Assembly (NCBI GenBank): GCA_036250195.1
Contig: JAVHZZ010000009.1
Location: 46,188,324 to 46,252,323, forward strand
Direction of reading: 5' to 3'
Length of the DNA: 64,000 nt
DNA from: Mixophyes australis
Lineage: Eukaryota; Chordata; Amphibia; Anura; Limnodynastidae
The notes beneath the pieces are model-generated. The model was not told the DNA's origin. It did not search any database and worked only from the letters and a program-made list of their open reading frames with translations. The translations under genes and the position numbers were made by a program. The stretch's first letter is position 1. Each line of letters begins with the position of its first letter. This document shows positions 22,972 to 34,341 of this stretch, piece after piece.

Positions 22972-23290
22972 TGTTATGCCACACAGTAGTGCCCCAAAGA
23001 TATGCCACATATGCCCCAATGTTATGCCACACAGTAGTGCCCCAATGTTATGCCACATATGCCCCCAATGTTACGCCACACAGTAGTGCCCCAGAGTTAT
23101 GCCACACAGCAGTGCCCCAAATGGGATGCCACACAGTAGTGCCCCAATGTTATGCCACATATGCCCCCAATGTTATGCCACACAGTAGTGCCCCAGAGTT
23201 ATGCCACACAGCAGTGCCCCAAATGGGATGCCACATAGTGCCCCCATTGTTATGCCACACAGTAGTGCCCCAATGTTATGCCACGCAAGT
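22972..23290 (+). repeat. Minisatellite based on ATGCCACACAGTAGTGCCCC
   Basis: A short unit of about 26-28 bp in imperfect tandem, with a higher-order repeat of about 108 bp (compare 23041 onwards with 23149 onwards). It lies in the left part of the hAT-like element. Confidence 0.9.
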
Positions 23291-23334
23291 GTCCCCAATT
23301 CACATTATATGCCTGCAATAGTGGTCCTCAATTC

Positions 23335-23338
<4 letters not shown>

Positions 23339-23382
<44 letters not shown>
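23339..23382. repeat. (AT)n microsatellite
   Basis: Uninterrupted AT run of about 44 bp. Confidence 0.98.
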
Positions 23383-23384
<2 letters not shown>

Positions 23385-23386
23385 GA

Positions 23387-24200
23387 TAGAACATACTGAC
23401 GAAGGTAAAACATATCTCTTCACGCAGGGTTAGCGCTAATCTGCTTATCCCTATACGGCACCTTATCTTCCAGACCTAGCGTCCCTCATCATCAGAAGTA
23501 CGAACACTCGTTACCAGTGGCTGTTTTTGGATCAGTTTATACTGGTGTGTCACTACGCCATTTGAATCCCACACAGTGATCCAGGAACTATGGACTAAAG
23601 GTTTTTTAGCCGACTGGATCCCTACAGTTTGATTCACACCATAAGACTCTGTGCTTGTTATTACTTGCACTGGACATTGTTCCTGACCACCTAATATTTG
23701 TGCATCTAATGGTAATTACTACTACAGCCTTATTGCAAGTTGTCCTTTCACTGTTTGTTTGTTTAAACATTTTACTGCTAAGGTTTGTTGGGGGGGGGTT
23801 TATTGAGGGCTTGATTGAAGTACTCTGATCACATGTGTCTGTTAAGCAGATATATCCATAGTAGAATGGCTGCAAAGCCAGTGATGGCTGCTTAGTTAGT
23901 GTGTATAGCTCTAAGTGTATAGATACAAGTGTGAAACAAAAAATTTAAACAGCATAATTCGGAGTTATACCAGAGGATACAGGAGAAGAATATTCTGCCT
24001 ATTAACACAGCTTCACAAGGACAACAGTCATTATTCACCTGAAATTCCATATTCTACCTCTGATGTTTTCAACTCACTCTGGCTACAAGCTACATGCAAC
24101 ATGAGGACTGTTTTGGACTCTGATCTCATTTTCCTCTCAGCTCATGAAAGTTTGTTCTATTTATCAGTTTGTTTTCAATGCAAAATCCACTCTGTTTAAT
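23387..24200. other. Unassigned sequence left of the L2-like LINE
   Basis: No coding domain recognised. Contains GGGTTAGCGCTA at ~23427, which occurs inverted at ~28470 on the other side of the LINE. This suggests that an older repeat unit was split by the LINE insertion. A homopolymer G run lies at ~23790. Confidence 0.35.
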
Positions 24201-24837
24201 CAGACTGCTGTACTACTTGCTCAACCACTCCCTACCCATGCTACAGTTATTTCTGTCCCCTATCTCACCACTGTACTTCAATTCTATTTAAGCTTTGTCT
24301 CTCTTTACAAGTAGGAAGAAATTATACTGTCTTTCAACCAATCTCCTCTCTCATGAGTCTGCAAAATCTCAGCTACTCAATTACCTGCTCTTTATTACTC
24401 TCCATTCAACACTTCAACCCACTCCCCCACATGGCTCCCCACATCATTACTTTATACTATCCAGACATCCAGGGATACACTACATTTGCTGCAGCCTAGC
24501 TCTATACTACTTATCTAATTACACTGGACATTGCAATTAGGCAATTCCTTTAATTCCTCATTTTTGCTATTTGACTACTAGTCCCAATGCTTGCCAAAAT
24601 ATTTTTCTTTCTCTCTTTTCATGGCATTATCTTTAGGACTATATCATCCCTCACCCGTCCTGCAACACACACCTCTGTCCACATTGCCCCTTCATTACCT
24701 CACTCACCTCTAGTGAACACTCTTTTGCTATTTAAATTCAATAACTTTAACAGCCTCACCCTGCCGCCAGAAACTAAAAGGACACACATCTTACAATCAT
24801 CTTTCCTACCTTTCTTCCTCCCTGCTTCTATTAGCTG
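24201..24837 (+). other. Probable 5' part of the L2-like LINE
   Basis: Pyrimidine-rich sequence upstream of the endonuclease frame, with scattered short open frames in the same base style as the LINE. No domain is visible. The true LINE 5' end is not defined. Confidence 0.35.
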
Positions 24838-25587
24838 GTGATATATCACCTAATCCAGGTCCCCCTCACTTCTCCCACACACATATATCTGAACATTACA
24901 GAAATCTGGCAAACCTCAAACACATCACCTGTCTCCCGCTCTCTTCCAAAGTCCTTTAGATGTGCCCTTTGGAATGCATGCTCTGTTTGTAACAAACTTA
25001 TCTCCGTACATGATCTCTTCCTCTCATACAACCTCAATCTTCTAGCAATAACAGAAACATGGCTCACGCATTCAGACAATGCCTCACCTGCAGCCCTTTC
25101 ACATGGTGATCTCCATTTCACCCACACCCCCAGACCAGGAGGCAGACAAGGAGGGGGGGTTGGACTACTTCTCTCCCCACAGTGCACATTCACAGTTCTA
25201 CAAAGTATCCCTTCACTCACATTCACATCTTTTGAAGTACATGCTGTTAGGATTTTTAACCCATTCTCTATGCGTGTTGCTGTCATCTATCGCCCCCCTG
25301 GTCAACACCAACAATTTCTTGAACACTTCTCTGCATGGCTCCCTTACTTCTTATCTACTGATATCCCCACCATCATCATGGGTGATTTCAACATCCCTAT
25401 TTCTAATCCACGTTCCAATGCTGCTTCCAAACTACTCTCTCTAATCTCCTCACTTGACCTCTCCCAGTGGATTGAATCTGCTACTCATCAGGATGGCCAC
25501 TGTCTTGATCTTGTTTTCTCTAGACTATGCTCAGTTTCTAATTTCCTTAACACTCCTTTCCCCCCTCTCGGATCATCACCTTATTAG
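24838..25587 (+). pseudogene. L2-clade LINE endonuclease domain
   Basis: An APE-type endonuclease in plus orientation: LWNACSVCNKL, then LLAITETWL (catalytic glutamate), VAVIYRPPG, IIMGDFNIP, and DLVFSRL. It nicks target DNA for target-primed reverse transcription. A frameshift near 25570 moves the last part (SDHHLISYTL) into the next frame. The lack of an ORF1 and the motif style fit L2/CR1-group elements. Confidence 0.85.
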
Positions 25588-26099
25588 CTACACGCTCACC
25601 CCCAGTTCTTTACCCTCCCTGATCTCAAACTCTTCCAAGCCTCCTCGTACCCGCAGGAATATCAACGCTATTGATTTTCAACAGTTTTCCACCTCTCTCC
25701 AACACCTTCTCTCCCCAATTTCTACATTCTCCTCCCCTGATCGGGCAGTACCCCATTTTCGTCAAACCCTAGCAACTGCTCTGGATCAAGGGGCTCCAGC
25801 GACACTACATACTTCGCGTAGAATTCGTTGCCAACCATGGCACACTACAGTAACACGAACTCTACAAAAACTTTCTCGTAAAGCAGAACACCACTGGCGT
25901 AAATCTTGTGCCTCTAATGATTTCATCACATATACTGATATCTACCACTCCTACAGAAATGCTCTGGACACTGCTAAACAAGCATACTACCGATCTCTCA
26001 TCTATGCTCAGGCATACCGCCCCAAATCCTCCAACTAACATCAGTGCACAGGATCTTGCTTCCTATTTCAAGGACAAAATAGATAAGATCAGGCTTTAA
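25570..26099 (+). pseudogene. L2-clade LINE endonuclease end and linker
   Basis: A frame running through SDHHLISYTL, which ends the endonuclease, then a basic linker with RRIRCQPWHTTVTRTLQ to a stop at ~26038. A further frame covers DLASYFKDKIDKIRL, the usual L2 motif before RT, ending in a stop at 26099. Confidence 0.75.
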
Positions 26100-26849
26100 A
26101 TGGTATCTCCCTTGACAAGCAATCTGCTCAATTCCTTTGTAGCACCCTCTGACACTCTCTCTTCATTTGATCCCACAAATGAAGAGGAAGTTTCTACTCT
26201 CTTCTCATCTTCCTACTCTACCGCCTGTCCTCTTGATCCCATTCCCTCACAAATAGGTATGTCCCTGTCTCCTGTGCTCATTCCCCCTCTAACTAAAATC
26301 TGTAATCTATCTCTTTCTACTGGTATTTTTCCATCTAAATTCAAGCATGCAGTGATTACTCCCATTTTAAAAAAACAGAATTCTGACCCTAACACTCTCA
26401 TAAATTACCGCCCCATCTCCCAGCTCCCATGGCCCTCCAAGCTTCTCGAGAGAATTGCCTACACACGCCTCACACACTTTCTTACAGCAAACAACTTATT
26501 GGATCCTCTTCAGTCAGGCTTTCGCTCTCAACACTCCACAGAGACTGCGCTGACCAAAGTTGTCAATGATTTGATCACAGCAAAAAATAATAACCAATAC
26601 TCTCTTCTAATTCTCCTGGATCTCTCTGCTGCATTTGACATACAAACGCTGCAATCCCTAGGTCTTGAAGGCACTGTCCTATCCTGGTTCTCATCCTACC
26701 TATCTAATCGCTCTTTCAGTGTTAATTTTTCTGGATCCACCTCTACTCCGTTTCCTTTATCAGTTGGAGTTCAACAAGGCTCAGTCCTAGGTCCTCTGCT
26801 ATTCTCTATCTACACCACTTCTCTTGGAAAACTAATAAGCTCCTTTTGA
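26100..26849 (+). pseudogene. L2-clade LINE reverse transcriptase, N-terminal part
   Basis: RT motifs in order: [42 protein letters not shown], then [18 protein letters not shown]. After SAAFD roughly eight residues usually present are missing. The frame ends at a TGA at 26847-26849 just before the catalytic YADD segment. Confidence 0.9.
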
Positions 26850-27722
26850 TTTCAGTATCATCTCTATGCGGATGATACACAAATTTATCTATCCTCTCCT
26901 GATCTTTCACCATCTGTGTTGTCTCGCGTTACTGACTGTCTTTCTGCCATTTCATCTTGGATGTCTCCTCGCCAACTCAAACTCAATCTTTCAAAAACTG
27001 AATTAATAATATTCCCACCCAAGAACAGAAGCTTCCTGCCTGACATTTCTATTTCTGTCGATAACATGACCATAAATCCCACCCCGCAAGCTCGTTGCCT
27101 AGGTGTAATCCTTGATTCACAACTGTCGTTTATTCCCCACATCAACTCTATATCTAAATCATGTTACATACACCTAAAGAACATTTCCAGAATACGCACA
27201 TATCTGACACAAGACACCGCAAAAACATTAATTCATGCACTCATCATCTCCCGCATCGACTATTGCAATTCCCTCCTTACCGGTCTTCCCAAAGTCAGAC
27301 TTGAACCCCTACAATCTATTTTGCACACAGCGGCTAGACTGATTTTCCTTACAAACCGTTATTCCTCTGCTGAGCCACTCTGTCAGTCTCTACATTGGCT
27401 GCCTGTATTTCAACAAATCCAATATAAAATTCTTCTACTAACATACAAGGCCATCAACAAAATTGCACCGACATACATTTCCTCACTTGTCTCAAAATAT
27501 CTCCCTACTCAACACCTCCGTTCTGCACAAGATCTACGTCTCTCCTCCACTCTCATCACATCCTCCCATTCTCGGTTACAGGATTTTAACCGGGCTGCAC
27601 CCACATTGTGGAATTCCCTCCCACGCACAATAAGACTTTCCTCTAGTCTTCAAACCTTCAAGCGTTCACTGAAAACCCACCTCTTCAGACAAGGTTATGA
27701 GATTCCTCAACCATCATCTTAA
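26850..27722 (+). pseudogene. L2-clade LINE reverse transcriptase, C-terminal part
   Basis: Starts with FQYHLYADDTQIY, the catalytic RT box. It continues through LKLNLSKTELIIF and LGVILDSQLSF, and a C-terminal domain with SRIDYCNSLLTGLP, LHWLPVFQQIQYKIL and FKRSLKTHLFRQ, all typical of L2/CR1-group elements. The open frame ends at an ordinary stop after QPSS. Confidence 0.92.
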
Positions 27723-28038
27723 TTTCCCTAGATTACCCTATTGCAATCCTCTACACTGCTAACGCAAGACAACAACCTTCTGACCAACATTGCAACACAC
27801 ACAGCCCACTCAGTACTTTTACCTTTGCAGTCTGGCTGGTCCATTGTGCAATATGATGTAGTACATGCCCCTGTGTTTCTAACTCCCATTGTCCTATAGA
27901 CTGTAAGCTTTCGAGCAGGGTTCTCTTACCTCTCTGTCTGTATGTATTACCCAGTATTGTCCTATTAATGTTTGTTCCCAATTGTAAAGCGCTACGGAAT
28001 TTGCTGGCGCTATATAAATAAATGTTGATGATGATGAT
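27723..28038 (+). other. L2-like LINE 3' UTR and (ATG) tail
   Basis: The 3' UTR ends AAGCGCTACGGAATTTGC followed by GGCGCTATATAAATAAATG and a short TGATGATGATG tail. Short microsatellite tails in place of poly(A) are typical of the L2/CR1 group. Confidence 0.8.
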
Positions 28039-28490
28039 GCATTCATACTTCCAGACTTTACTTATAGTCATATCAGGACTTTTTTGGTATGTCTTTGTGA
28101 CTGCTACTACCTACATAATACTCATTTTGGGGTGTTTTGCACTATCTACTCCTATCAGATACCAGAGGTCTGCTGTTACCACTGTTGTTGGTTATCTCAA
28201 CACATTATATCACTGTATCTCCATTGTGTTTACTATACATGCTATTTGCCCTCATTGAGGTCCTCCTTACATATTTGTATTTACATTACTTATGTTCTTT
28301 TCCTATCAGTGTACATCTGTCTAATACACTTGATATACTGCACACCTCAGTCTCTCTATTTTTTATAGGGGTGATACTCCTTATTCTCAATATTTGTCTA
28401 CTCAAAATATTTGTCTACCCTTTTTACCCCACCAAGCAGCAACCCACACTTGTACTTCAAGGTATTAGGTAGCGCTAACCCACCCTCTTC

Positions 28491-28492
<2 letters not shown>
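28039..28492 (+). other. Unassigned repeat ending in AGCGCTAACCCACC
   Basis: No coding domain recognised. It ends GGTAGCGCTAACCCACC near 28469-28485. A similar AGCGCT-pyrimidine end closes the 883-bp insert at 49397-49410. Such ends are reminiscent of Penelope-like element termini, but this is inference. Confidence 0.35.

Positions 28493-28565
<73 letters not shown>
28493..28565. repeat. (AT)n microsatellite
   Basis: Uninterrupted AT run of about 73 bp. Confidence 0.98.
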
Positions 28566-28570
<5 letters not shown>

Positions 28571-28881
28571 GGCACGAACAACATAAACAAGTAGTTAAAG
28601 ACTCTACTTACCCACATGTTGATGCAGTCTCTCTTCTCCTTCTCCCTTCGGCGGCGGCGGGAACATCATCACAGGGGGAGGGGGCAGGTCACATGATCGC
28701 ATCTGCGATCGGATTTGAAAGATGACTGGCTGTCACTGACAGTGGAGAGGACTGCGGGTACCCTGGATGACGACAAAGGGCCTCCAGGTAAGCTCTGCCC
28801 ACAACTAAAAGGGTGTGTGGCCGTAAGGTAGCCAGGCCTAACGGGGTTTTACCGGTAGTCTGCTGGGCCAGTCCGACACTG
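28566..28881. other. Right end of the hAT-like element
   Basis: A GC-rich stretch with a CGG run (28649-28662) and GATCGCATCTGCGATC palindrome at 28695-28710, ending in the inverted CAGTGTCGGACTGG. No gene seen. Confidence 0.5.
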
Positions 28882-29127
28882 TAAGGAACCATCGGTTTTA
28901 GGCGATCAGAATCATCAAATGAGCGAGATAATGCATCTGCACGTCCTTTCTTGGCACCAGGACAAAATGTGAGCTTTATGTTAAATCGAGCAAAGAAGGA
29001 TGCCCAGCGAGCTTGCTGAGGATTAAGGCAACGAGCCTCCTGAATAAACACTAGGTTCCGATGGTCGGTAAAAACAGTAACAGGAAATATGTCGCCATTC
29101 TTCCAGGGCAGCCTTGATGGCTAGTAA
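28882..29127 (-). pseudogene. Gypsy-A RNase H end
   Basis: Minus-strand remnant of the RNase H C-terminal part, with RFNIKLTFCPGAKKGRADALSRSF and the linker to integrase, cut at 28882 by the hAT-like element. The linker sequence resumes at 22228. Confidence 0.85.
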
Positions 29128-29880
29128 CTACTTATCCCCAATTCCATAATTACATTCACTCGGAAGGAATCGTCTGGAGAAAAACCCACACGGATTGTGA
29201 GAGCCAGAAAGAGATTCTTGAAATAGCACCGCTCCAATGCCTACAGAGGATGCATCTACTTCTAAGAAGAAGGGTCGTTTCTGGTCAGGCTGGGAAAGAA
29301 CTGGAGCTGAAGAGAATGCCTTCTTTAGTGTTGTGAAGGCAGACATGGCCTCCGGGGACAAGACCCTAGGATTGGCAGTCTTCCTGGTTAAAGCTGTGAT
29401 GGGAGCAATGATGGAGGAGAATCCCCAAATAAATTGACGATAATAGTTTGCGAAGCCAATGAACCTTTGGATCGCTTTAAGGCCTTGTGGCTGAGGCCTA
29501 TCCACGATGGCTGTCACCTTAGTGGGATCCATACATAGACCTTGACCTGACACAATGAAACCGAGAAAAGGTAGCTGAGTGACTTCAAACACGCATTTCT
29601 CCAACTTGCAGTAGAGGTGGTGTCTCCGGAGTCTACGTAGGACCTCATTAACTTGTTCCCGATGGGATTTCAAATCTTTAGAAAACATTAAAATATCGTC
29701 TAAATACACCACCACCAAAGTGTATAACAGGTCATGAAAGATATCAATAACGAATGTTTGGAAGATAGCTGGGGCATTACAGAGGCCGAAGGTACTCGAA
29801 GTGCCCATCTCTGGTGTTAAAGGCCGTCTTCCATTCGTCCCCCTTCTTGATGCGGATCAAATAGTAGGCCCCACGGAGGT
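29128..29880 (-). pseudogene. pol: Gypsy-A reverse transcriptase core and RNase H start
   Basis: Contains [14 protein letters not shown], the catalytic VYLDDILMFS, LGFIVSGQGL, the connection GFANYYRQFI, and RNase H LEVDASSVGIGAVLFQ. YLDD is intact. It is joined to the upstream RT fingers through a frame change near 29810. Confidence 0.9.
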
Positions 29881-30565
29881 TTAATTTAGAAAACATTTGA
29901 GACCCACTGAGCCTGTCGAAAAGGTCAGAGATGAGAGGTAGTGGATATCGATTCTTGACGGTGATGCGATTAAGAGGATGATAATCAATACAAGGCCGAA
30001 GAGGCCCATCTTTTCTCTTGACAAAGAAAATCCTGCACCAGCTGGGAAAGTGGACCTATGAATAAATCCCCGTTTTAGGTTCTCTGTGATGTATTGAGAT
30101 ATGGCTGACGTCTCTGGACGAGATAATGGATAGGTCCGTCCTTTGGGAATTGGTTGATCAGGAGACAACACAATAGTGCAATCCCAGGGACGATGAGGAG
30201 GCAGGGTCTCTGCTTCAACCTTGCTGAATACATCTTGGAAATCCATATAAGCAGCAGAACGATTGGTTAACTCAGAATGGGCCATCACTTGAAATTTTTG
30301 GAGGCAAGACTTTGGACAAACATTTATGATGGTATCCTGAACCCCATGCAATGACTTGAGCACAGCCCCAATCCATTTGGGGAGAATGCATCCTTAACCA
30401 TGGTAGCCCCAAGATTAGGGGGTTAATGGACATCTCGCTATGAAGTGCTCCTACCATCAACCGAACAGGAGAAGTTACAGAGGAGATGGAGCCGTGAGTG
30501 ACACGACTACTGTCGACTGCCGTCAGAGATAACGGTTGAGGCAAAGGTTTTAAGGGTATTTGGAG
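29881..30565 (-). pseudogene. pol: Gypsy-A protease end and RT N-terminal part
   Basis: Two overlapping open pieces. The upstream one (30272-30544) holds the protease C-terminal part with PLILGLPWLRMHSPQMDW. The second (29881-30363) holds the linker DVFSKVEAETLPPHRPWD and the RT start IPKGRTYPLSRPETSAIS, then loses frame at AGAGFS. Several small indels are present. Confidence 0.85.
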
Positions 30566-30772
30566 CTACGAGGCCAGATCCGCCGAAATGAAGTTCCTGG
30601 AGGAGCCGGAGTCCACAAAGGCCGTGGTGGATAAGGTACCTTTAGAGGTGCTCAGGATGACAATCATGAGAAATTCTGGGGAATTTTTGGAATAGGGAGC
30701 AACAGTGGACTCTCCTAAAGCGGCCTCCCCGCCACCGTTTAGGAGGAAGAGTTTCCCGGTCTCTTGGGGCAA
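30566..30772 (-). pseudogene. Gypsy-A protease active site
   Basis: Contains TAFVDSGSSRNFISADL with the DSG catalytic triplet of retropepsin-type proteases. It is followed by a stop/frame change into 30544. Confidence 0.85.
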
Positions 30773-31677
30773 AATCTCAGCATATGTCCCGGGTCACCAC
30801 ACTAAAGACACAGACGTTGTTTGAAGCGTCTCTCTCTTTCTTCTGGGGACAATTTAGAACGTCCTACTTGCATTGGTTCGTCTTCTGGCAAGATGGGGTT
30901 TTGAGGCGCTAGCCGTGGTACAAACTGTTTTCCGGGGGGGCGTTGTTGCGTGCGTTACTGGTAGCGCAAGTCCACTTTGATGCACATTAAGATGAGGGAA
31001 TCTAAGTCAGCCGGGAGTTCTCTGTAAATTAACTTATCTTTAATCCGATCAACCAGACCCTGTCAGAAGGTTGCCACCAGTGCTTTGTTGTTCCATTTTA
31101 ACTCGGAAGCCAGAGTCCGGAATTGAACCGCGTATTGTCCCACGGACAGATCACATTGACGGAGGTTTAGCAGACTAGTAGCTGCAGAGGCCTCTCTCCC
31201 GGGATCGTCAAAGACTCTTCTAAAAGCCTAAATGAAAGAGTTTGAGCTGCTGAGAAGGGGATCTTCTCGTTCCCATAAAGGTGAGGCCCAGGCAAGCGCT
31301 TGACCACTGAGGAGGGAGATAAGAAAGGCCACTTTGGTGCGTTCTGATGGAAAGGACCCTGGATTACACTCAAATTAAATGGCGCATTGGTTCAGAAAGC
31401 CCATGCACTTTTTGGGATCTCCGTCAAACTTTTCGAGAGTCGGAATGTAAAGACAGGAGGCCGCTGTAGAGACTGTAACCACACTGGATGATGCAGGCGT
31501 AGAAGAGGTTATGGCTGGTGTAGTAGGTAAGGAACCCTGTAACGTATCAAAACGGGCTGCAATACCTTGAACACATTGCAGGAGATGCGCCTGGGCTGCT
31601 TCTTGTTGTCCCACTCGCTGAGCCAAGTGCAGGAGTAGATCTCGAGCCGACGGTTCACCAGACCCCTCAGTTGTCAT
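30773..31677 (-). pseudogene. gag: Gypsy-A Gag
   Basis: The start codon at 31677 lies 13 bases inside the 5' LTR. The frame opens MTTEGSGEPSARDLLLHLAQ and reaches FDGDPKKCMGFLNQCAI, the typical Ty3/Gypsy Gag start, then a stop. Capsid sequence continues in broken frames to a zinc-knuckle region near 30790-30830. Confidence 0.8.
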
Positions 31678-31690
31678 GGCCAGAGTATAC

Positions 31691-32318
31691 TGACACTACT
31701 ATATTGCGTACCTGCTATTGTTGGCGCAACTCAGAGGAAGGTGCGGAATCTAACGTGCCCCTGGTATTCACCAGGAACCCCCGCAAGGAAGTATGGACTC
31801 CGCTGCAGGGACACGCAGGTCACGGTCCTCCCACAAGTCAACAGCAAGATACAAAGAGGTGTCAGACAGGCCGGGTCGGTAACGTTCTGGTAGTACGAGG
31901 TACACAAGGATATCTAGAAGAATGGTGAGACAAGCCGGTTCGATAACGTTCAGGCAGCGCAGAACAAAAAGATAATCCAAATGGGTTGGTGAAACGGTCC
32001 GGGTCAAAAGGTCACAGGCAGCACAAGACTAGTCAGGAACTAATACTGGAGACTGGTACACTCAAACGCTGGAGGCAGGAAGACCTGATACTCTGGCACT
32101 GGTAGGAGTGCCAGAGGATGTTTAAATAGTGAGGTGCCCCAATCAGAATCAGCGCTACAGCGCTGTCATTCCCGGCGCCAGGGAGATCCATTCATAGTGT
32201 CCCGTTGCCTAGCAATGGGGCGCGCTGTACTGAGGTCGGCGGCAGAAGCTAAGCAACCAGACGCGCCGGGCAGAGACCAGGCGACCGTCCCGGAAGGATT
32301 GCAGGACGGCACCAGTCA
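31691..32318 (-). repeat. Gypsy-A 5' LTR
   Basis: 628 bp, TGACTGG...GTGTCA on the minus strand, matching the 3' LTR at 15881-16451 apart from a net ~57-bp indel and scattered changes. The TSD CTTAG follows at 32319-32323. Confidence 0.9.
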
Positions 32319-33145
32319 CTTAGCATCGACCCTACAACTCTGGTAAGGATCAGCTGAGTGGTATTTTCCATAATCCCTCTCCAGAACCAAGGAAGCAAAC
32401 TGGTTGTACTGTAACTCCTTCATCCGAGCCTTCACCCGGGAGATCTCCCCAGCATCTCCCTCCTCAGAGATCAAGAACCCTAATTTCCTTCTCAAGGCCT
32501 GGTAGGTATTTTCACTCAGCAAGTTCTTTCTGGCTATGAGGTTACGGAAGAAGCTCCCAGTCCTCTTCTTACACACCTCCCACCACTCAGACCTACTCCA
32601 TCCCACCTCCAAAAGTGACTCCTCTGCTTCAAAGGAGTCACTGAAGGACTGTCTGATCACCTCCTCCTTAAGGAGCCTAGGGTTCAGGTGCCAAAGGCCC
32701 CTACCTTTCTGAGGATTTTCGGAGGCGTTCAAGGATACACACAGGCAAATGTGATCGGAGAACTCCACAGGCCTCAGCACTGATGCCGAAGTCGTCGAGC
32801 CCTCCTTAACAAAATCCCTGTCTATTCTAGATCTACAACTACCCCTAATAAAGGTGAAACCCATGAGGTCTGGGAAATGGCGAACGCGCACATCCACCAG
32901 ACCTGCCTGCCTAACCATGTTAACTAAAAAATTAGAATCGAGGCCCAGAGTAGTCTTTGCACCCCCCATGTCTTTGGGCCTGATGATGGTTTTGAAATCA
33001 CCTGCAAAAACCAACCGCCGGGCTGTAAAAAGGTATGATTTTATCTTCCCGAAAAGGCATTTCCTATCCCACTTGCTCTGAGAACCATACATATTAATTA
33101 GTCTCAGGTTATGCCCCCTCAGGTTGACATCTAAAATCATACATC
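32319..33145 (-). pseudogene. LINE-2 ORF2 endonuclease, C-terminal part, and linker to RT
   Basis: The frame carries endonuclease motifs LVFAGDFKTIIRP (the asparagine of GDFN is lysine here), RSRIDRDFV and VEFSDHICL (the SDH motif). The linker WHLNPRLLKEEVIRQSF and KARMKELQY follow. It is bounded on the right by the ERV-C LTR and on the left by Gypsy-A. It reads directly on to 15880 when Gypsy-A is ignored. Confidence 0.9.
33142..33145. repeat. Target-site duplication of ERV-C (left)
   Basis: CATC before the LTR is repeated at 40546-40549 after the second LTR. A 4-bp duplication is typical of gammaretrovirus-like integrases. Confidence 0.85.
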
Positions 33146-33582
33146 TGTCGGGGTACCAAGGCTTGGTGCCCTCATTATCGATCTCTGATAACCTGATTTC
33201 CTATGTGGTATTTTGCTGTTAACAGGAGAGTGAAGAATAAAACACAAACGAGGTGTTGCAGTTTCAAAATCAGCTCTGAGGGTCCATGCAAACTGATCCT
33301 TTATTTATACATAGTGACCAGCATTAACTGGTTAACAACAAGGACATATAAGGAAATCTCTTTAGCTCAGCAAATATACATATAAGCCCACATCCTCTGT
33401 TCAGCATTACATGCTTTTCCTGCCAGTTGCTTGCTTCAGTCTGGCATCTTGCTGCTGTCTTGTTCCATAGGAAGAATCTGATTTTTTCCTTCAAAGCGTA
33501 GTCCTATATATAGTTCTTTTTTTAAGGCATTTACCATATATTTGTACATCTTAATAACTATCAATTATTTTATACTCTCACA
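33146..33582 (-). repeat. ERV-C 3' LTR
   Basis: 437 bp, TGTGAGAG...CCCCGACA on the minus strand. It differs from the 5' LTR at 40109-40545 at only two positions by eye. It contains AATAAA-type signals (TATAAATAAAGG) in the middle. Confidence 0.95.
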
Positions 33583-33597
33583 ATCCCCTCTTTTATT
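33583..33597 (-). promoter_or_regulatory. ERV-C polypurine tract
   Basis: AAAAGAGGGGAT on the minus strand immediately before the LTR TG. Confidence 0.85.
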
Positions 33598-34063
33598 ACA
33601 TTAAACAAATATATGTTGGTACCGGAGTCATGGCCTGATTAACCATTTTCCTAAACTTACAGGACAAATAACAATTCCACACAATCAACAGGATCAAAAC
33701 CATTACTAGATGAGTAACATTTTGGATACATCCTGAAAATGGGTTAGTCAAGTTATACATTTCTATAGTTTGTTTATCATGGGTTACTAAGCACACTATT
33801 TGTGGTGCTACTTCTATAAACATATCATTTCTCCTGTCATGGAGCTCCCAATTACAGACACTAGTTGGATGTTCTAGCTTACAAGGTTCATAAACTTGAG
33901 TGTTTTGAGAGCACACTATTCCATTGTCTGTATTTGAACACAATCCTAAGTTATGTGTGTTGTTATTATCATCTATATACTCCCCTCTTATCTGCGGGGT
34001 CCATAATTGTGTTCCACCGACCTGGGCATAGAGTGGGACAGGCAATATGAGGAATTTACACAT
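33596..34063 (-). pseudogene. env: ERV-C envelope, C-terminal part with membrane anchor
   Basis: A 155-residue frame with several N-glycosylation sites (NVT, NLT) and cysteines. A hydrophobic segment LVMVLILLIVWNCYLSC near the C-terminus fits the transmembrane anchor, with a short cytoplasmic tail. The surface domain is mostly missing and no clear fusion peptide or immunosuppressive-type segment is present. This is therefore a deleted envelope, described here only as a remnant. Confidence 0.6.
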
Positions 34064-34101
34064 TATCTCAGTCCTCAGTATAATGTATGTCTGAAAACTT
34101 C

Positions 34102-34341
34102 CTATGCACCAGTAAATGTAAAGTTTAACTTACAACAGGGATATGGAATCATTCTTCTACTACTTCCTGTTCCTACATCTACCATCACACATTCTTCTTG
34201 ATTACTTGATTTATTCCATATCATACCTGCACATTTGGTTAAGTCTACCTTCTTAACTTTTTTTCCTGGCGTATACATCTGTATATACATTATCTGTACT
34301 GTTACTAGTGCTATGCACATTATCACACAAAAAGGATTCAT
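34102..34341 (-). pseudogene. env: ERV-C envelope N-terminus with signal peptide
   Basis: Begins MNPFCVIMCIALVTVQIMYI, a hydrophobic signal peptide, followed by a short basic and cysteine-containing segment (CAGMIWNKSS, PYPCCKL) and a stop. Position between integrase and the anchor-containing frame fits an envelope start. Most of the surface subunit is absent between this piece and the next. Confidence 0.55.

Larger units (their letters stand above)
22229..28881. mobile_element. hAT-like DNA element, composite
   Basis: Terminal inverted repeats CAGTGTCGGACTGG at 22229 and, inverted, ending at 28881. The flanking 8-bp sequences TGAGGAAC (22221-22228) and TAAGGAAC (28882-28889) differ by one base, as expected for an old hAT target duplication. 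The outer CAGTG and the 8-bp TSD are hAT hallmarks. Removing it rejoins the Gypsy-A Pol linker. No transposase frame is visible, so it is non-autonomous. It holds a foldback, a minisatellite, an L2-clade LINE and AT microsatellites. Confidence 0.85.

Noticed and set aside
23387..23425. Possible hammerhead core (CTGACGA followed by a GTAAAAC-like stretch)
   Set aside because: The second core element GAAA is not in place and no stems II or III form convincingly.
33203..33385. Identical 60-residue plus-strand frames at 33203 and 40166, like a duplicated small gene
   Set aside because: Both lie inside the two ERV-C LTRs and are on the opposite strand to the provirus.
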